Shown: positions 42,110-49,446 of the stretch, in pieces | Layout of the letters: every line of letters begins with the position of its first letter | How positions within the stretch are numbered: the first letter of the stretch is position 1 | Assembly (NCBI RefSeq): GCF_001552435.1 | Contig: NZ_BCRE01000041.1 | Coordinates: 1 to 50,118 of the forward strand | Length of the DNA: 50,118 nt | DNA from: Kribbia dieselivorans NBRC 106261 | GTDB taxonomy: Bacteria; Actinomycetota; Actinomycetes; Actinomycetales; Dermatophilaceae | Direction of reading: 5' to 3' | Notes under the pieces: model-generated | The model's database searches: none | What the model saw: only the letters and a program-made list of their open reading frames with translations | Told to the model about the DNA's origin: nothing | Program-made: the position numbers and the translations under genes

Positions 42110-42583
42110 ATGGACCTGACGGATCAGTATCTCGGAGCACGTCGGGCGGAAGAATTCGCACGGCTTCGCCGGATCTTGGTGCTGCGCGCCATGCAGGGTG
42201 AGGGCATGAGCCAGCGTGAGATCGCGAATGCCGTTGGGATTTCCCAGTCGGCGGTGAGTCAGCAGTTGGCAGCCGCACCCGACCTGGCGGCAGTTGACCC
42301 AGAAACCCTCGTGAACGCCGCCGCTCCGGTGCTCAAGGAACTGGCCGCGGTGCGTGGCTACACGAACTTGGCGGTGTTCGGATCGGTGGCGCGTCATGAG
42401 GCCCGGCCTGATTCTGATATCGACCTGCTCGTCGACGCTCCGGTCGGGACGAGCGGTTTCGATTTCGTCCGGTTCAAGGAGACGCTGGAGGTGGTGCTGG
42501 GCAGGGAAGTCGATCTCGTGTCTCGCGGTGGTCTGAAGCCAAGAATCGATGACGACATCCGGCGCGAGGCGGTCCTTCTCTGA
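42110..42583 (+). CDS. HTH-MNT nucleotidyltransferase (antitoxin of a HEPN/MNT pair)
   Basis: 157 residues. The N-terminal HTH MSQREIANAVGISQSAVSQQL is fused to a minimal nucleotidyltransferase: LAVFGSVARHEARPDSDIDLLVDAP (GS...DxD) and REVDLVSRGGLKPRIDDDI. MNT proteins neutralise HepT toxins, in known cases by adenylylating them. ATG 42110 is 6 nt after TAAGGT (42098-42103), a leaderless start. The stop overlaps the HepT start by one base (TGATG), confirming a two-gene operon. Confidence 0.88.
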   Translation: MDLTDQYLGARRAEEFARLRRILVLRAMQGEGMSQREIANAVGISQSAVSQQLAAAPDLAAVDPETLVNAAAPVLKELAAVRGYTNLAVFGSVARHEARPDSDIDLLVDAPVGTSGFDFVRFKETLEVVLGREVDLVSRGGLKPRIDDDIRREAVLL

Positions 42584-42795
42584 TGGATCGACGCACAGCC
42601 AAGGAGTTGCTCCACGTTCATGGATGGCTCACACGCGCAACTGAAATCGTCGCTCGCGGCAAGGGTGAGTATCTGGATGACCCGCTGCTTCAGGAGGCGG
42701 GCGACTCGCTCATGATGAAGCTTGGCGAGGCCGCGGGACGCCTGGACCGTTTGGGTGTCGTCGTTCTTCCAGTGGCCCTCTTGCGTGGGCCGTAG
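42583..42795 (+). pseudogene. HepT-like HEPN toxin, 3'-truncated
   Basis: ATG 42583 opens MDRRTAKELLHVHGWLTRATEIVARGKGEYLDDPLLQEAGDSLMMKLGEAAGRL, the first half of a HepT/DUF86 toxin. The catalytic RxxxxH region and the rest are absent. After GRLDR (about 42750-42785) the DNA belongs to a different, oppositely oriented gene, and the frame ends at 42795. The toxin is therefore dead while its antitoxin is intact. Confidence 0.8.
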
Positions 42796-42881
42796 AACGA
42801 CGAGACCAGGACGGTCTTTCCAGATCCGGACTCGCCGAACATTGCGACGTGCTGTTGCCGGACGCGCGGGTAGTTCGCCAT
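42786..42881 (-). pseudogene. P-loop ATPase, N-terminal fragment
   Basis: ATG 42881 (minus strand) opens MANYPRVRQQHVAMFGESGSGKTVLVSSFYGP, a clear Walker A (GESGSGKT) start. After SSFYGP the frame enters HepT sequence. Only about 32 residues remain. The family is not identifiable beyond a P-loop NTPase. Head-to-head with the HepT fragment, it marks a deletion junction at about 42786. Confidence 0.55.
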
Positions 42882-42918
42882 GCCCTGAACGTCTCCCAAG
42901 TCGGGGACAGCGTTTCGG

Positions 42919-43356
42919 TCAATCGAGACAGAACTCGTTGCCCTCGGGGTCGGCCATGACGAGGTGTCCGGCACCCATGGGCGGCGCGGGCTCGAAGCGG
43001 GCCAGTCGCGTCGCGCCCAACGTCTGCAGGCGAGCGGCTTCGAGTTCGAGCAACTCCATCCGCGAATCTCCCTGTAACCCAGGTGCAGCGCGCACGTCCA
43101 GATGCACCCGGTTCTTGACCTGCTTGCCCTCGGGCACCCGCTGGAAGAACACGCGTGGTCCGGCGCCGTCCGGATCGATGATCGCCGAGGCGTCGTTGTG
43201 ACGCTCCGGCGGCACGCCGAAGGCGGTGAGCGCCGCCTCCCACGTGGCGAAGCCGGCGGGCGGCTCCTGAACGCGGTAGCCGAGCGCCTCGGCCCAGAAG
43301 GCGGCCAGTGCAGCCGGGTCGGCGCAGTCGAACGTCACTTGAACGGTGCGACTCAT
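42919..43356 (-). CDS. VOC-superfamily (glyoxalase-like) protein
   Basis: 145 residues of the glyoxalase_6 type: VQVTFDCADPAALAAFWAEALGYRV, RVFFQRVPEGKQVKNRVHLDV, HLVMADPEGNEFCLD. Metal-ligand positions (His in VHLDV, Glu in GNEFCL) are present. The substrate is unknown. ATG 43356 overlaps the stop of the DUF385 gene (ATGA), so it is the second gene of that pair. Confidence 0.88.
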   Translation of the reverse strand: MSRTVQVTFDCADPAALAAFWAEALGYRVQEPPAGFATWEAALTAFGVPPERHNDASAIIDPDGAGPRVFFQRVPEGKQVKNRVHLDVRAAPGLQGDSRMELLELEAARLQTLGATRLARFEPAPPMGAGHLVMADPEGNEFCLD

Positions 43357-43757
43357 TCGGCTGACATCATCGGCGTCACCCGGAAGACCGGGTGGTCGGC
43401 TGGATCGGGCAGCATGCGGAATGGCGCCTCAACACCGCGGGCCTCCTTGCGGTACGCGGCCAGGATGGGTCCCCGCTCGGTGACCGGAACCTCCTGGGCA
43501 CGAACGGACCGGTGGTGACCGTGGTGGGTGAGTTCGCCGATGCCGCTGGCACGCAGGTTGCGGCTCCATTGCGTATCCCCGTAGACCGCGACGAGGTACT
43601 CCGAGCCACCTACGACGACCGGTTGGATCGGCGTGTGATGCGGGCGATTGGATCGTCGCCCAATGACGCTGAGGTCCTCGATCGCACCCGGAGTGAGTCT
43701 CCCCATGATCGGGTTGAACACGCGCCGCGTGAACGCTGACGGTTTGAGGTAGGTCAT
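43353..43757 (-). CDS. F420/FMN-binding nitroreductase-like protein (DUF385)
   Basis: 134 residues. The pattern LSVIGRRSNRPHHTPIQPVVVGGSEYLVAVYGDTQWSRNLRASGIGEL...VRAQEVP is that of the Ddn/DUF385 split-barrel family, which binds deazaflavin F420 in many actinobacteria. It reads as full length for a short member. ATG 43757 has AAGGAG upstream. It forms an operon with the VOC gene. Confidence 0.82.
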   Translation of the reverse strand: MTYLKPSAFTRRVFNPIMGRLTPGAIEDLSVIGRRSNRPHHTPIQPVVVGGSEYLVAVYGDTQWSRNLRASGIGELTHHGHHRSVRAQEVPVTERGPILAAYRKEARGVEAPFRMLPDPADHPVFRVTPMMSAE

Positions 43758-43875
43758 GACCGAGGCTCCTTCGGTCGTCGAGGGGCGCGACTCGCCCGCC
43801 GCGCTCCTTCCAGTGGAGCACCGCGGCTGAGGCCGGTCAATGCCCGCACGCCAGGTCGATCGAACGACGTGACCG

Positions 43876-43986
43876 CTATCGCACGGGCTGGCGCAGGATC
43901 GTCCGCAACTTCTCCGGCGCGCGAAACTCGCCCGCCCGGGCGCGGTACGCAGCGAGCGTTCTCTTGAAGTCGACCTTGTCGGCCAC
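43876..43986 (-). pseudogene. short ORF resembling the N-terminus of a GyrI-like protein
   Basis: GTG 43986 opens VADKVDFKRTLAAYRARAGEFR, close in form to the start of GyrI-like/DUF proteins (KVDFKKTLDSYRAR.GEFR). It then leaves that pattern (APEKLRTILRQPVR) and stops at 43876. It is probably a remnant. The rest of 43758-44018 shows no other coding signal. Confidence 0.4.
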
Positions 43987-44018
43987 CGTGTCCCTCCACT
44001 TGGGCGCTGACAGTCCGA

Positions 44019-44122
44019 GCGTACATTTGAGGTACACAAAGTCGCGGGTCCTTCTTGGCGAACCCCGGTTTCATGCGGATCTGCCAGAGACCGAATCGAC
44101 TTTGTGTACCTCAAATGCACGC
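44019..44122. repeat. inverted-repeat element of about 104 bp
   Basis: The left arm 44019-44044 and right arm 44097-44122 are complementary over 26 bp with one mismatch; the perfect core is atttgaggtacacaaagtcg. A 52-bp centre without coding potential separates them. It lies between the remnant at 43876 and cobG, and could be a small non-autonomous element or a bidirectional structured RNA. Confidence 0.75.
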
Positions 44123-44173
44123 CTGCCCGGCCGTCAACGTCCCCGAGACGCACGAGCGGTACCCTGTGTGACC

Positions 44174-45022
44174 GTGCCACCAGTCCTGCGTGATCGCCAA
44201 GATCGTTGTCCCGGGGTGCTGCGGCCGTGGCCGGCCGACGACGGCCTCCTCGTGCGCCTGCGCCTCATCGGCGGTCACGTCACCGCCACGCAACTCACGG
44301 ACCTGGTGGGGGTGGCCGAGCGGTACGGCGACGGGCGCATCCACGTGACGAGCCGCGCCAACCTGCAACTGCGCGCCTTCCCCGGCACCGACGGCCACCT
44401 CGACGAGGCCGCCCTGCTCGCGCTCGAGTCCACCGGACTCCTCCCGACGCGCACCCACGAACTCATGCGCAACGTCATGATCTCCCCCCGGACCGGCATC
44501 GCCGGTGGCCGCGCCGACCTCACCCCGCTCGGCCGCGACCTCGACGCTCGACTCTGCGCCGACCCGGCCCTCGCGCACGTCCCCGGCAAATTCCTGTTCG
44601 TCCTCGACGACGGCCGCGGCGACCTCCTGAACCACACCTGCGACCTGGGCCTCGTCGCGCTCGACGACACCACCGCGCAACTGCGGATCGGCGATGGGTG
44701 GGGTGAGATCGTCGACCTCAACGACGCCTCCACCACCCTCGTCGAGCTCACCGTGCGGTTCCTGCAGATCCGCGGCACCGGCCCCACCGCCGCCTGGCAC
44801 GTGCAGGAATGCGCCACCCCACTGGCCGACGCGCACCGGCCCGACCCGCGCCTGCCCACACCGATCGACCCGCTGCCGTACGGTGACGTCCCGGGCGGCC
44901 GGCACGTCGAGGTCCCCGCCACCGGCCTCGACCGCGCCGCCATCGACACCCTCACCGCCGATTCCGACCGCCTGATCGTCACGCCGTGGCGCGGCATCTA
45001 CCTCCCCAAGGACCCCGCATGA
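44174..45022 (+). CDS. cobG: CobG-like precorrin-3B synthase, short form without Fe-S cysteines
   Basis: About 282 residues. It matches the sulfite-reductase-like N-terminal two thirds of CobG: CPGVLRPWPADDGLLVRLRLIGGHVTATQLTDLV, GRIHVTSRANLQLRAF, HELMRNVMISPRTGIAGG, GKFLFVLDDGRGD, and LIVTPWRGIYLP. Normal CobG (about 360-400 residues) continues after the last motif with the cluster cysteines (CTGxPGC...C), which are missing here; the stop lies inside the cobH start. CobG oxidises precorrin-3A in the aerobic pathway. GTG 44174 is preferred (TACCCT at 44160-44165); GTG 44168 is in frame. Confidence 0.75.
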   Translation: MPPVLRDRQDRCPGVLRPWPADDGLLVRLRLIGGHVTATQLTDLVGVAERYGDGRIHVTSRANLQLRAFPGTDGHLDEAALLALESTGLLPTRTHELMRNVMISPRTGIAGGRADLTPLGRDLDARLCADPALAHVPGKFLFVLDDGRGDLLNHTCDLGLVALDDTTAQLRIGDGWGEIVDLNDASTTLVELTVRFLQIRGTGPTAAWHVQECATPLADAHRPDPRLPTPIDPLPYGDVPGGRHVEVPATGLDRAAIDTLTADSDRLIVTPWRGIYLPKDPA

Positions 45023-45681
45023 CCCCGAAACGCCCCGCACGCCACTACGAGTACGTCGACAACGGCCCGGCGATCTACGTCGACTCGTTCGCCACGATCC
45101 GCCGCGAGGCCGACCTGGGCGGTATCCCGACCGACGCCGAGAAGCTCGCGGTGCGCATGATCCACGGCAGCGGCCAGGTCGACCTCGCGAAGGACCTCGT
45201 CGTCCACCCGCAGATGGTCGCCGCCTCCCGCGCCGCCCTCGAGGCCGGAGCGCCGATCCTCTGCGACGCGACGATGGTCGCCACCGGCGTCACGCGCGCC
45301 CGCCTGCCCCGGGACAACGACGTCATCTGCCTCCTCAACGACGAGCGCGTGCCCGGCCTGGCCCGCGAGTGGGCCACCACCCGCACGGCCGCGGCCGTCT
45401 CCCTCTGGGAACCCCACCTCGAGGGCGCCCTCGTCGCCATCGGCAACGCCCCCACGGCGCTGTTCCACCTGCTCGAGATGATCCTCGACGGCGGCCCGCG
45501 CCCGGCCGCGATCGTCGGATGCCCGGTCGGCTTCATCGGCGCTGCCGAGTCGAAGGAGGCTCTCATCGACTTCGACACCACCCACGGCATCGACATCCCG
45601 TTCGTCACGGTCCGTGGCCGGCGCGGCGGCTCGGCCATGACCTCCTCGGCCCTCAACGCCCTCGCGCAGGAGAAGGAGTGA
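45019..45681 (+). CDS. cobH: precorrin-8X methylmutase CobH
   Basis: 220 residues, full length. It moves the C-11 methyl group to C-12 to give hydrogenobyrinate. Signature stretches: ESFATIR-like VDSFATIRREADL, AVRMIHGSGQVDLAKDLVVHP (with catalytic His), PILCDATMVATGVTRARLP, AIGNAPTALFHLLEMI, and IVGCPVGFIGAAESKEAL. Its ATG overlaps the cobG stop (ATGA) and its stop overlaps the cobIJ start (GTGA). Confidence 0.96.
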   Translation: MTPKRPARHYEYVDNGPAIYVDSFATIRREADLGGIPTDAEKLAVRMIHGSGQVDLAKDLVVHPQMVAASRAALEAGAPILCDATMVATGVTRARLPRDNDVICLLNDERVPGLAREWATTRTAAAVSLWEPHLEGALVAIGNAPTALFHLLEMILDGGPRPAAIVGCPVGFIGAAESKEALIDFDTTHGIDIPFVTVRGRRGGSAMTSSALNALAQEKE

Positions 45682-47201
45682 GCGGCCGTTTCACCGTCGT
45701 CGGCATCGGCCCGGGCGACCCCGAACTCATCACGCTCAAGGCCGCCCGCATCATTGGCCAGGCCGCCGTCGTGGCCTACCACGCGGGCGTCAACAAGGCC
45801 TCGCACGCCCGCCGCATTGCCGCCGACCTGATCCCGGCCACGGCGATCGAGGAGGAGTTGCGCTACCCGATCACCACGGGTGTGACCGATCATCCGGGCG
45901 GCTACGTCGGCGCCATGGCCGACTTCTACGAGGACTGTGCCGTACGACTCTCCGCCCATCTCGACGACGGCCGTGACGTCGTGCTGCTCGCCGAGGGCGA
46001 CCCGCTGTTCTACGGCTCGTCGATGTACCTGCACGACCGGTTCACGGGTGTCTACGACACCTCCGTCGTGCCGGGCGTGCCCGCCTTCGCCGCCGCCACC
46101 GCCGCGATCTCGACACCGCTGGTGCGGCAGAACGACGTGCTGACGGTCCTGCCCGGCACGCTGCCCGAGCCCGAACTCGCGCGCCGTCTGGCCGACACCG
46201 ACGGCGCGATCATCATGAAGCTGGGCCGCACGTTCCCGGCCGTACGTTCGGCCCTCGCGCAGGCCGGCCGCCTCGACGGAGCGTGGTACATCGAGCGCGC
46301 GTCGCAGGCCGAAGAACGCTGGTTGCCGGTGTCCGACGTCGACCCCGCCTCGGTGCCGTACTTCTCGCTCATCGTCGTCCCCGGCGACAGCGCGGCCGAC
46401 CCGAGCGCGGAGCGTCTGCGCAACGGCGCGGCCGCAGTCGCGAACGGCTCCGGGGCGAACGGCCACGTCACCCCCGCGGAGCTGCTCGTCGTCGGTCTGG
46501 GCCCCGGTCCCGACCAGTGGCTCACCCCCGAGGTCTCCGCCGCGCTCGCCGAGGTCGACCACATCATCGGGTACGGCCCGTACGTCGAGCGCGTGCCCCA
46601 ACGGGCCGGCCTGACCCGGCACGCCACCGGCAACACCGTCGAGGTCGACCGTGCCCGGCACGCCCTCGACCTGGCCAAGGCGGGCGAGAAGGTCGCGGTC
46701 GTCTCCGGCGGGGACGCGGGCGTGTTCGGCATGGCCGCCGCGGTGTTCGAGGCCGCCGAGGACCCGACGTACGCCGACGTCGCCATCCGCGTGCAGCCGG
46801 GTGTCAGCGCGGTCCAGGCCGTCGCGGCCAAGGCCGGAGCGCCGATCGGCGCCGACTTCGCGGTCATCTCGCTCTCCGACCGGCTCAAGCCGTGGGAGGT
46901 CGTCGAGAAACGCCTGCGCGCCGTCTCCGAGGCCGACCTCGTGCTCGCGATCTACAACCCCGCGTCGCGCTCGCGCACCGAGCAGATCGCCACCGCGCGG
47001 CAGGTCCTGCTGGAGCATCGTGCGCCCGAGACCGTGGTCATCGTCGGCCGGGACGTGGGCCGGGCCGAGGAGTCGCTGACGCTCACCACGCTGGGTGACC
47101 TCGACCCGGCGACGATCGACATGAAGTGCCTGCTCATCATCGGAGCATCGTCGACGCGGGTCAGCGCGGCCGGCGTGTGGACGCCGAGGTTCGTGCAGTG
47201 A
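45678..47201 (+). CDS. cobIJ: fused precorrin-2 C20- and precorrin-3B C17-methyltransferase CobIJ
   Basis: 507 residues made of two SAM methyltransferases. The CobI part (1-250) has VVGIGPGDPELITLKAARII, LAEGDPLFYGSSMYL and VVPGVPAFAAATAA. A short Ala/Gly linker (about 250-270) follows. The CobJ part (270-507) has VVGLGPGPDQWLTPEV, IIGYGPYVERV, VVSGGDAGVFGMAA, and VQPGVSAVQAVAAKAGAPIGADFAVISLSD. It methylates C-20 and then C-17 with ring contraction. The GTG start has GAAGGAG upstream and overlaps cobH. The fusion is common in actinobacteria. Confidence 0.96.
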   Translation: MSGRFTVVGIGPGDPELITLKAARIIGQAAVVAYHAGVNKASHARRIAADLIPATAIEEELRYPITTGVTDHPGGYVGAMADFYEDCAVRLSAHLDDGRDVVLLAEGDPLFYGSSMYLHDRFTGVYDTSVVPGVPAFAAATAAISTPLVRQNDVLTVLPGTLPEPELARRLADTDGAIIMKLGRTFPAVRSALAQAGRLDGAWYIERASQAEERWLPVSDVDPASVPYFSLIVVPGDSAADPSAERLRNGAAAVANGSGANGHVTPAELLVVGLGPGPDQWLTPEVSAALAEVDHIIGYGPYVERVPQRAGLTRHATGNTVEVDRARHALDLAKAGEKVAVVSGGDAGVFGMAAAVFEAAEDPTYADVAIRVQPGVSAVQAVAAKAGAPIGADFAVISLSDRLKPWEVVEKRLRAVSEADLVLAIYNPASRSRTEQIATARQVLLEHRAPETVVIVGRDVGRAEESLTLTTLGDLDPATIDMKCLLIIGASSTRVSAAGVWTPRFVQ

Positions 47202-47998
47202 GTGCGCAGGCTTCCGTGACATCGGCCACGGTCCACTTCGTCGGCGCCGGGCCGGGCGCGGCCGACCTGCTGACCGTGCGGGCCACGCGCCTGCTCGGCG
47301 CCGCCGACGTCGTGCTGTATCCCGGCACGTACCTCGACCCCGAGGTGCTCAGCCACGTCAGCCCGAGCGCGACGCTGATCGACACCCAGGACCTCGACCT
47401 CGACCAGATCACCGCGCACCTTGTCGACGCCCACCGCGCCGGCCAGGAGGTCGTGCGGCTCGCGTCGGGGGACCTCACCGTGTACTCCGCGCTCTCGGAG
47501 CAGACGCGCCGACTCGACGCGGCCGGCGTGACCTGGGACGTCACCCCCGGCGTGCCTGCCTACGCCGCGGCCGCCGCGCTCGTCGGGCGCGAGCTCACCG
47601 TGCCGCTCATCAGCCAGTCCGTCGTGCTGACGCGCACCCAGGCCCGCTCGACGGCGATGCCCGCAACCGAGTCGTTGGCCGCGTTCGCGGCCACGCGCGC
47701 CACGCTCGTGCTCCACCTGGCGATCCGGCGCACCCGCGAACTCATGTCCGAGATCGAGCCGGAGTACGGCCCGGACTGCCCGGTCGTCGTGGTCTACCGC
47801 GCCAGCCAGCCCGAGCAGCAGATCCTGCGCGGCACGGTCGGCACGATCGCCGACCAGGTCGAGCAGGCGGGTCTGACCCAGGCCGCGGTGATTCTCGTCG
47901 GCCGCGCGCTCGACCCGGCCAGCGGCGGAGAATCGTTCCTCTACGACGCCTCCCGCGACCGACGGCTCAAGCGCCGGGCCTCATCAGAACCGGCCTAG
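47198..47998 (+). CDS. cobM: precorrin-4 C11-methyltransferase CobM
   Basis: 266 residues. It has VHFVGAGPGAADLLTVRATRLLGAADVVLYPGTY, ASGDLTVYSALSEQTRRLD, VTPGVPAYAAAAALVGRELTVPLISQSVVLTR, and VYRASQPEQQILRGTVGTIAD, all standard for CobM. The GTG start overlaps the cobIJ stop. Its TAG stop shares the palindrome CTAG with the cobL stop on the other strand. Confidence 0.95.
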   Translation: MSAQASVTSATVHFVGAGPGAADLLTVRATRLLGAADVVLYPGTYLDPEVLSHVSPSATLIDTQDLDLDQITAHLVDAHRAGQEVVRLASGDLTVYSALSEQTRRLDAAGVTWDVTPGVPAYAAAAALVGRELTVPLISQSVVLTRTQARSTAMPATESLAAFAATRATLVLHLAIRRTRELMSEIEPEYGPDCPVVVVYRASQPEQQILRGTVGTIADQVEQAGLTQAAVILVGRALDPASGGESFLYDASRDRRLKRRASSEPA

Positions 47999-49224
47999 AC
48001 AGCACCCCGCGTGAACGCCCACTGCGTCACCGTACGCAGTGGCGTCCACCCGGTGTAACCGCCGATCGGGGCGGACACCTCGACGGCGATCCGCGTCAGT
48101 TCGCCACCGTGCTCCGCGTGCGCCTGCCCGAGCAGCCGTTCGGTCTCCACGGTCACGCCGTGCACGACGATCCGACCGCCGACGGGCAGCGCCGCCAGGC
48201 ACGCGTCGAGCACGCCCGGCCGCGTCGCGCCGCCACCGATGAAGATCGCGTCGGGCGTGGGCAGCCCGGCCAGGGCCTCGGGTGCGGGGCCATTGACGAC
48301 GACCAAGCCGGGCACCCCGAGGGCCGCCGCGTTGCGCGCCACCCGGGCGGCCCGGTCGACGTTGGCCTCGATCGCCGTCGCCGTGCACGTCGGGTGCGCG
48401 CGCATCCACTCGATGCCGATCGACCCGGCGCCGGCGCCGACGTCCCAGAGGTGCTCACCGGGCACGGGCGCCAGACGAGACAGCGCGGAGGCGCGCAGAT
48501 CACGTTTGGTCAGCTGACCGTCGTGGTCGAACGCCTCATCCGGCAGGCCCGCGACCCACCCACCTCGCGGCGGGCCGACGAGTTCGAGGCCCAGCACGTT
48601 CAGCCGCGGCGACTCGCCCGACCAGGTGGCGGCCACCCCATCCCGGCGCAGGAACGCCCCGGAGCCCAGGTCGCCGAGCACGTGCATCGCGCTCGAGCCA
48701 TACCCGGCCTCGCGCAGCAGCCCGGCGACCTCACCGGGGGTCGACTCGTCCGACGACAGCACGATGATCCGCCGCCCCGGCGCCAACTCGCGCAGCACCA
48801 ACGCGCTGTCGCGACCCACGAGCGTGACGACGGCACACGACTCCGCGGCCCAGCGCAGCTCCGCCCGGGCCAGCGTGACCGACGAGAGCGCCGGGAGCAC
48901 CCGCACGTGGGAGGCTCCGAGCACGTCGATGAGCGTCGACCCGATACCCGAGACGAGCGGGTCGCCCGAGGCCAACGCGACGATCGTGCCGTCACCCAGG
49001 CTCGCCAGGAACGCGGGCAGGGCCTCGCGCAGGGGCGAGGGCCACACCTCCCGACGCTGGCCGGAGCGCGGTGGCACGAGATCGAGATGACGACGCCCAC
49101 CGACGAGCACGGTCGCCTCCAGGACGAGTGCGCGGTGCGCGTCGGGCAGGTCGGACCAGCCCTCGGCCCCGATCCCGACGACCGTGACGAACGGCTGGCT
49201 GGTGGGCGGCATCGTGTCGGACAC
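47995..49224 (-). CDS. cobL: precorrin-6Y C5,15-methyltransferase (decarboxylating) CobL
   Basis: About 409 residues. The N-terminal half is CbiE-like (VVGIGAEGWSDLPDAHRALV, VALASGDPLVSGIGSTLIDVLGA). The C-terminal half is CbiT-like, a different methyltransferase fold (LTKRDLRASALSRLAPVPGEHLWDVGAGAGSIGIEWMR, AIFIGGGATRPGVLDACLAALPVGGRIVVHGVT). It does the double methylation and decarboxylation before CobH. GTG 49224 is preferred (TAGCGT at 49237-49232, 7 nt upstream); GTG 49233 and ATG 49212 are in frame. It is convergent with cobM and divergent from the riboswitch gene. Confidence 0.94.
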   Translation of the reverse strand: MSDTMPPTSQPFVTVVGIGAEGWSDLPDAHRALVLEATVLVGGRRHLDLVPPRSGQRREVWPSPLREALPAFLASLGDGTIVALASGDPLVSGIGSTLIDVLGASHVRVLPALSSVTLARAELRWAAESCAVVTLVGRDSALVLRELAPGRRIIVLSSDESTPGEVAGLLREAGYGSSAMHVLGDLGSGAFLRRDGVAATWSGESPRLNVLGLELVGPPRGGWVAGLPDEAFDHDGQLTKRDLRASALSRLAPVPGEHLWDVGAGAGSIGIEWMRAHPTCTATAIEANVDRAARVARNAAALGVPGLVVVNGPAPEALAGLPTPDAIFIGGGATRPGVLDACLAALPVGGRIVVHGVTVETERLLGQAHAEHGGELTRIAVEVSAPIGGYTGWTPLRTVTQWAFTRGAV

Positions 49225-49248
49225 CCTGCGCACGCTATCGTGAGGGTC

Positions 49249-49414
49249 GGCGCGAGGTGCCTCGCAGGCTCAACCATCGGAAACGGTGGGGTCGGCCGAT
49301 GAGGAGAATCTGGGAAACCGGTGCGAATCCGGTACAGGCCCGCTGCGGTGAATCAGGCCCCTGACCGACGTTCCGGCCCGGGGATCTGACCAGTCCGAAG
49401 ACCGGCCTCGCGCC
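49249..49414 (+). promoter_or_regulatory. cobalamin riboswitch
   Basis: A closing P1 helix is formed by ggcgcgagg (49249-49257) and cctcgcgcc (49406-49414). The conserved core gggaaaccggtgcgaatccg with acaggcccgc lies at about 49311-49345, and the B12 box agtccgaagaccggcc at 49392-49407. It lies 32 nt before the chelatase gene, so adenosylcobalamin would lower that gene's expression. Confidence 0.93.
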
Positions 49415-49446
49415 CGATTCATTCGTGCAGCGAGCGGGAGCCTCAC

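Noticed and set aside
45075-47222. A 715-codon minus-strand frame opposite cobH-cobIJ
   Set aside because: Composition typical of an antisense shadow; the plus-strand genes have all catalytic motifs.
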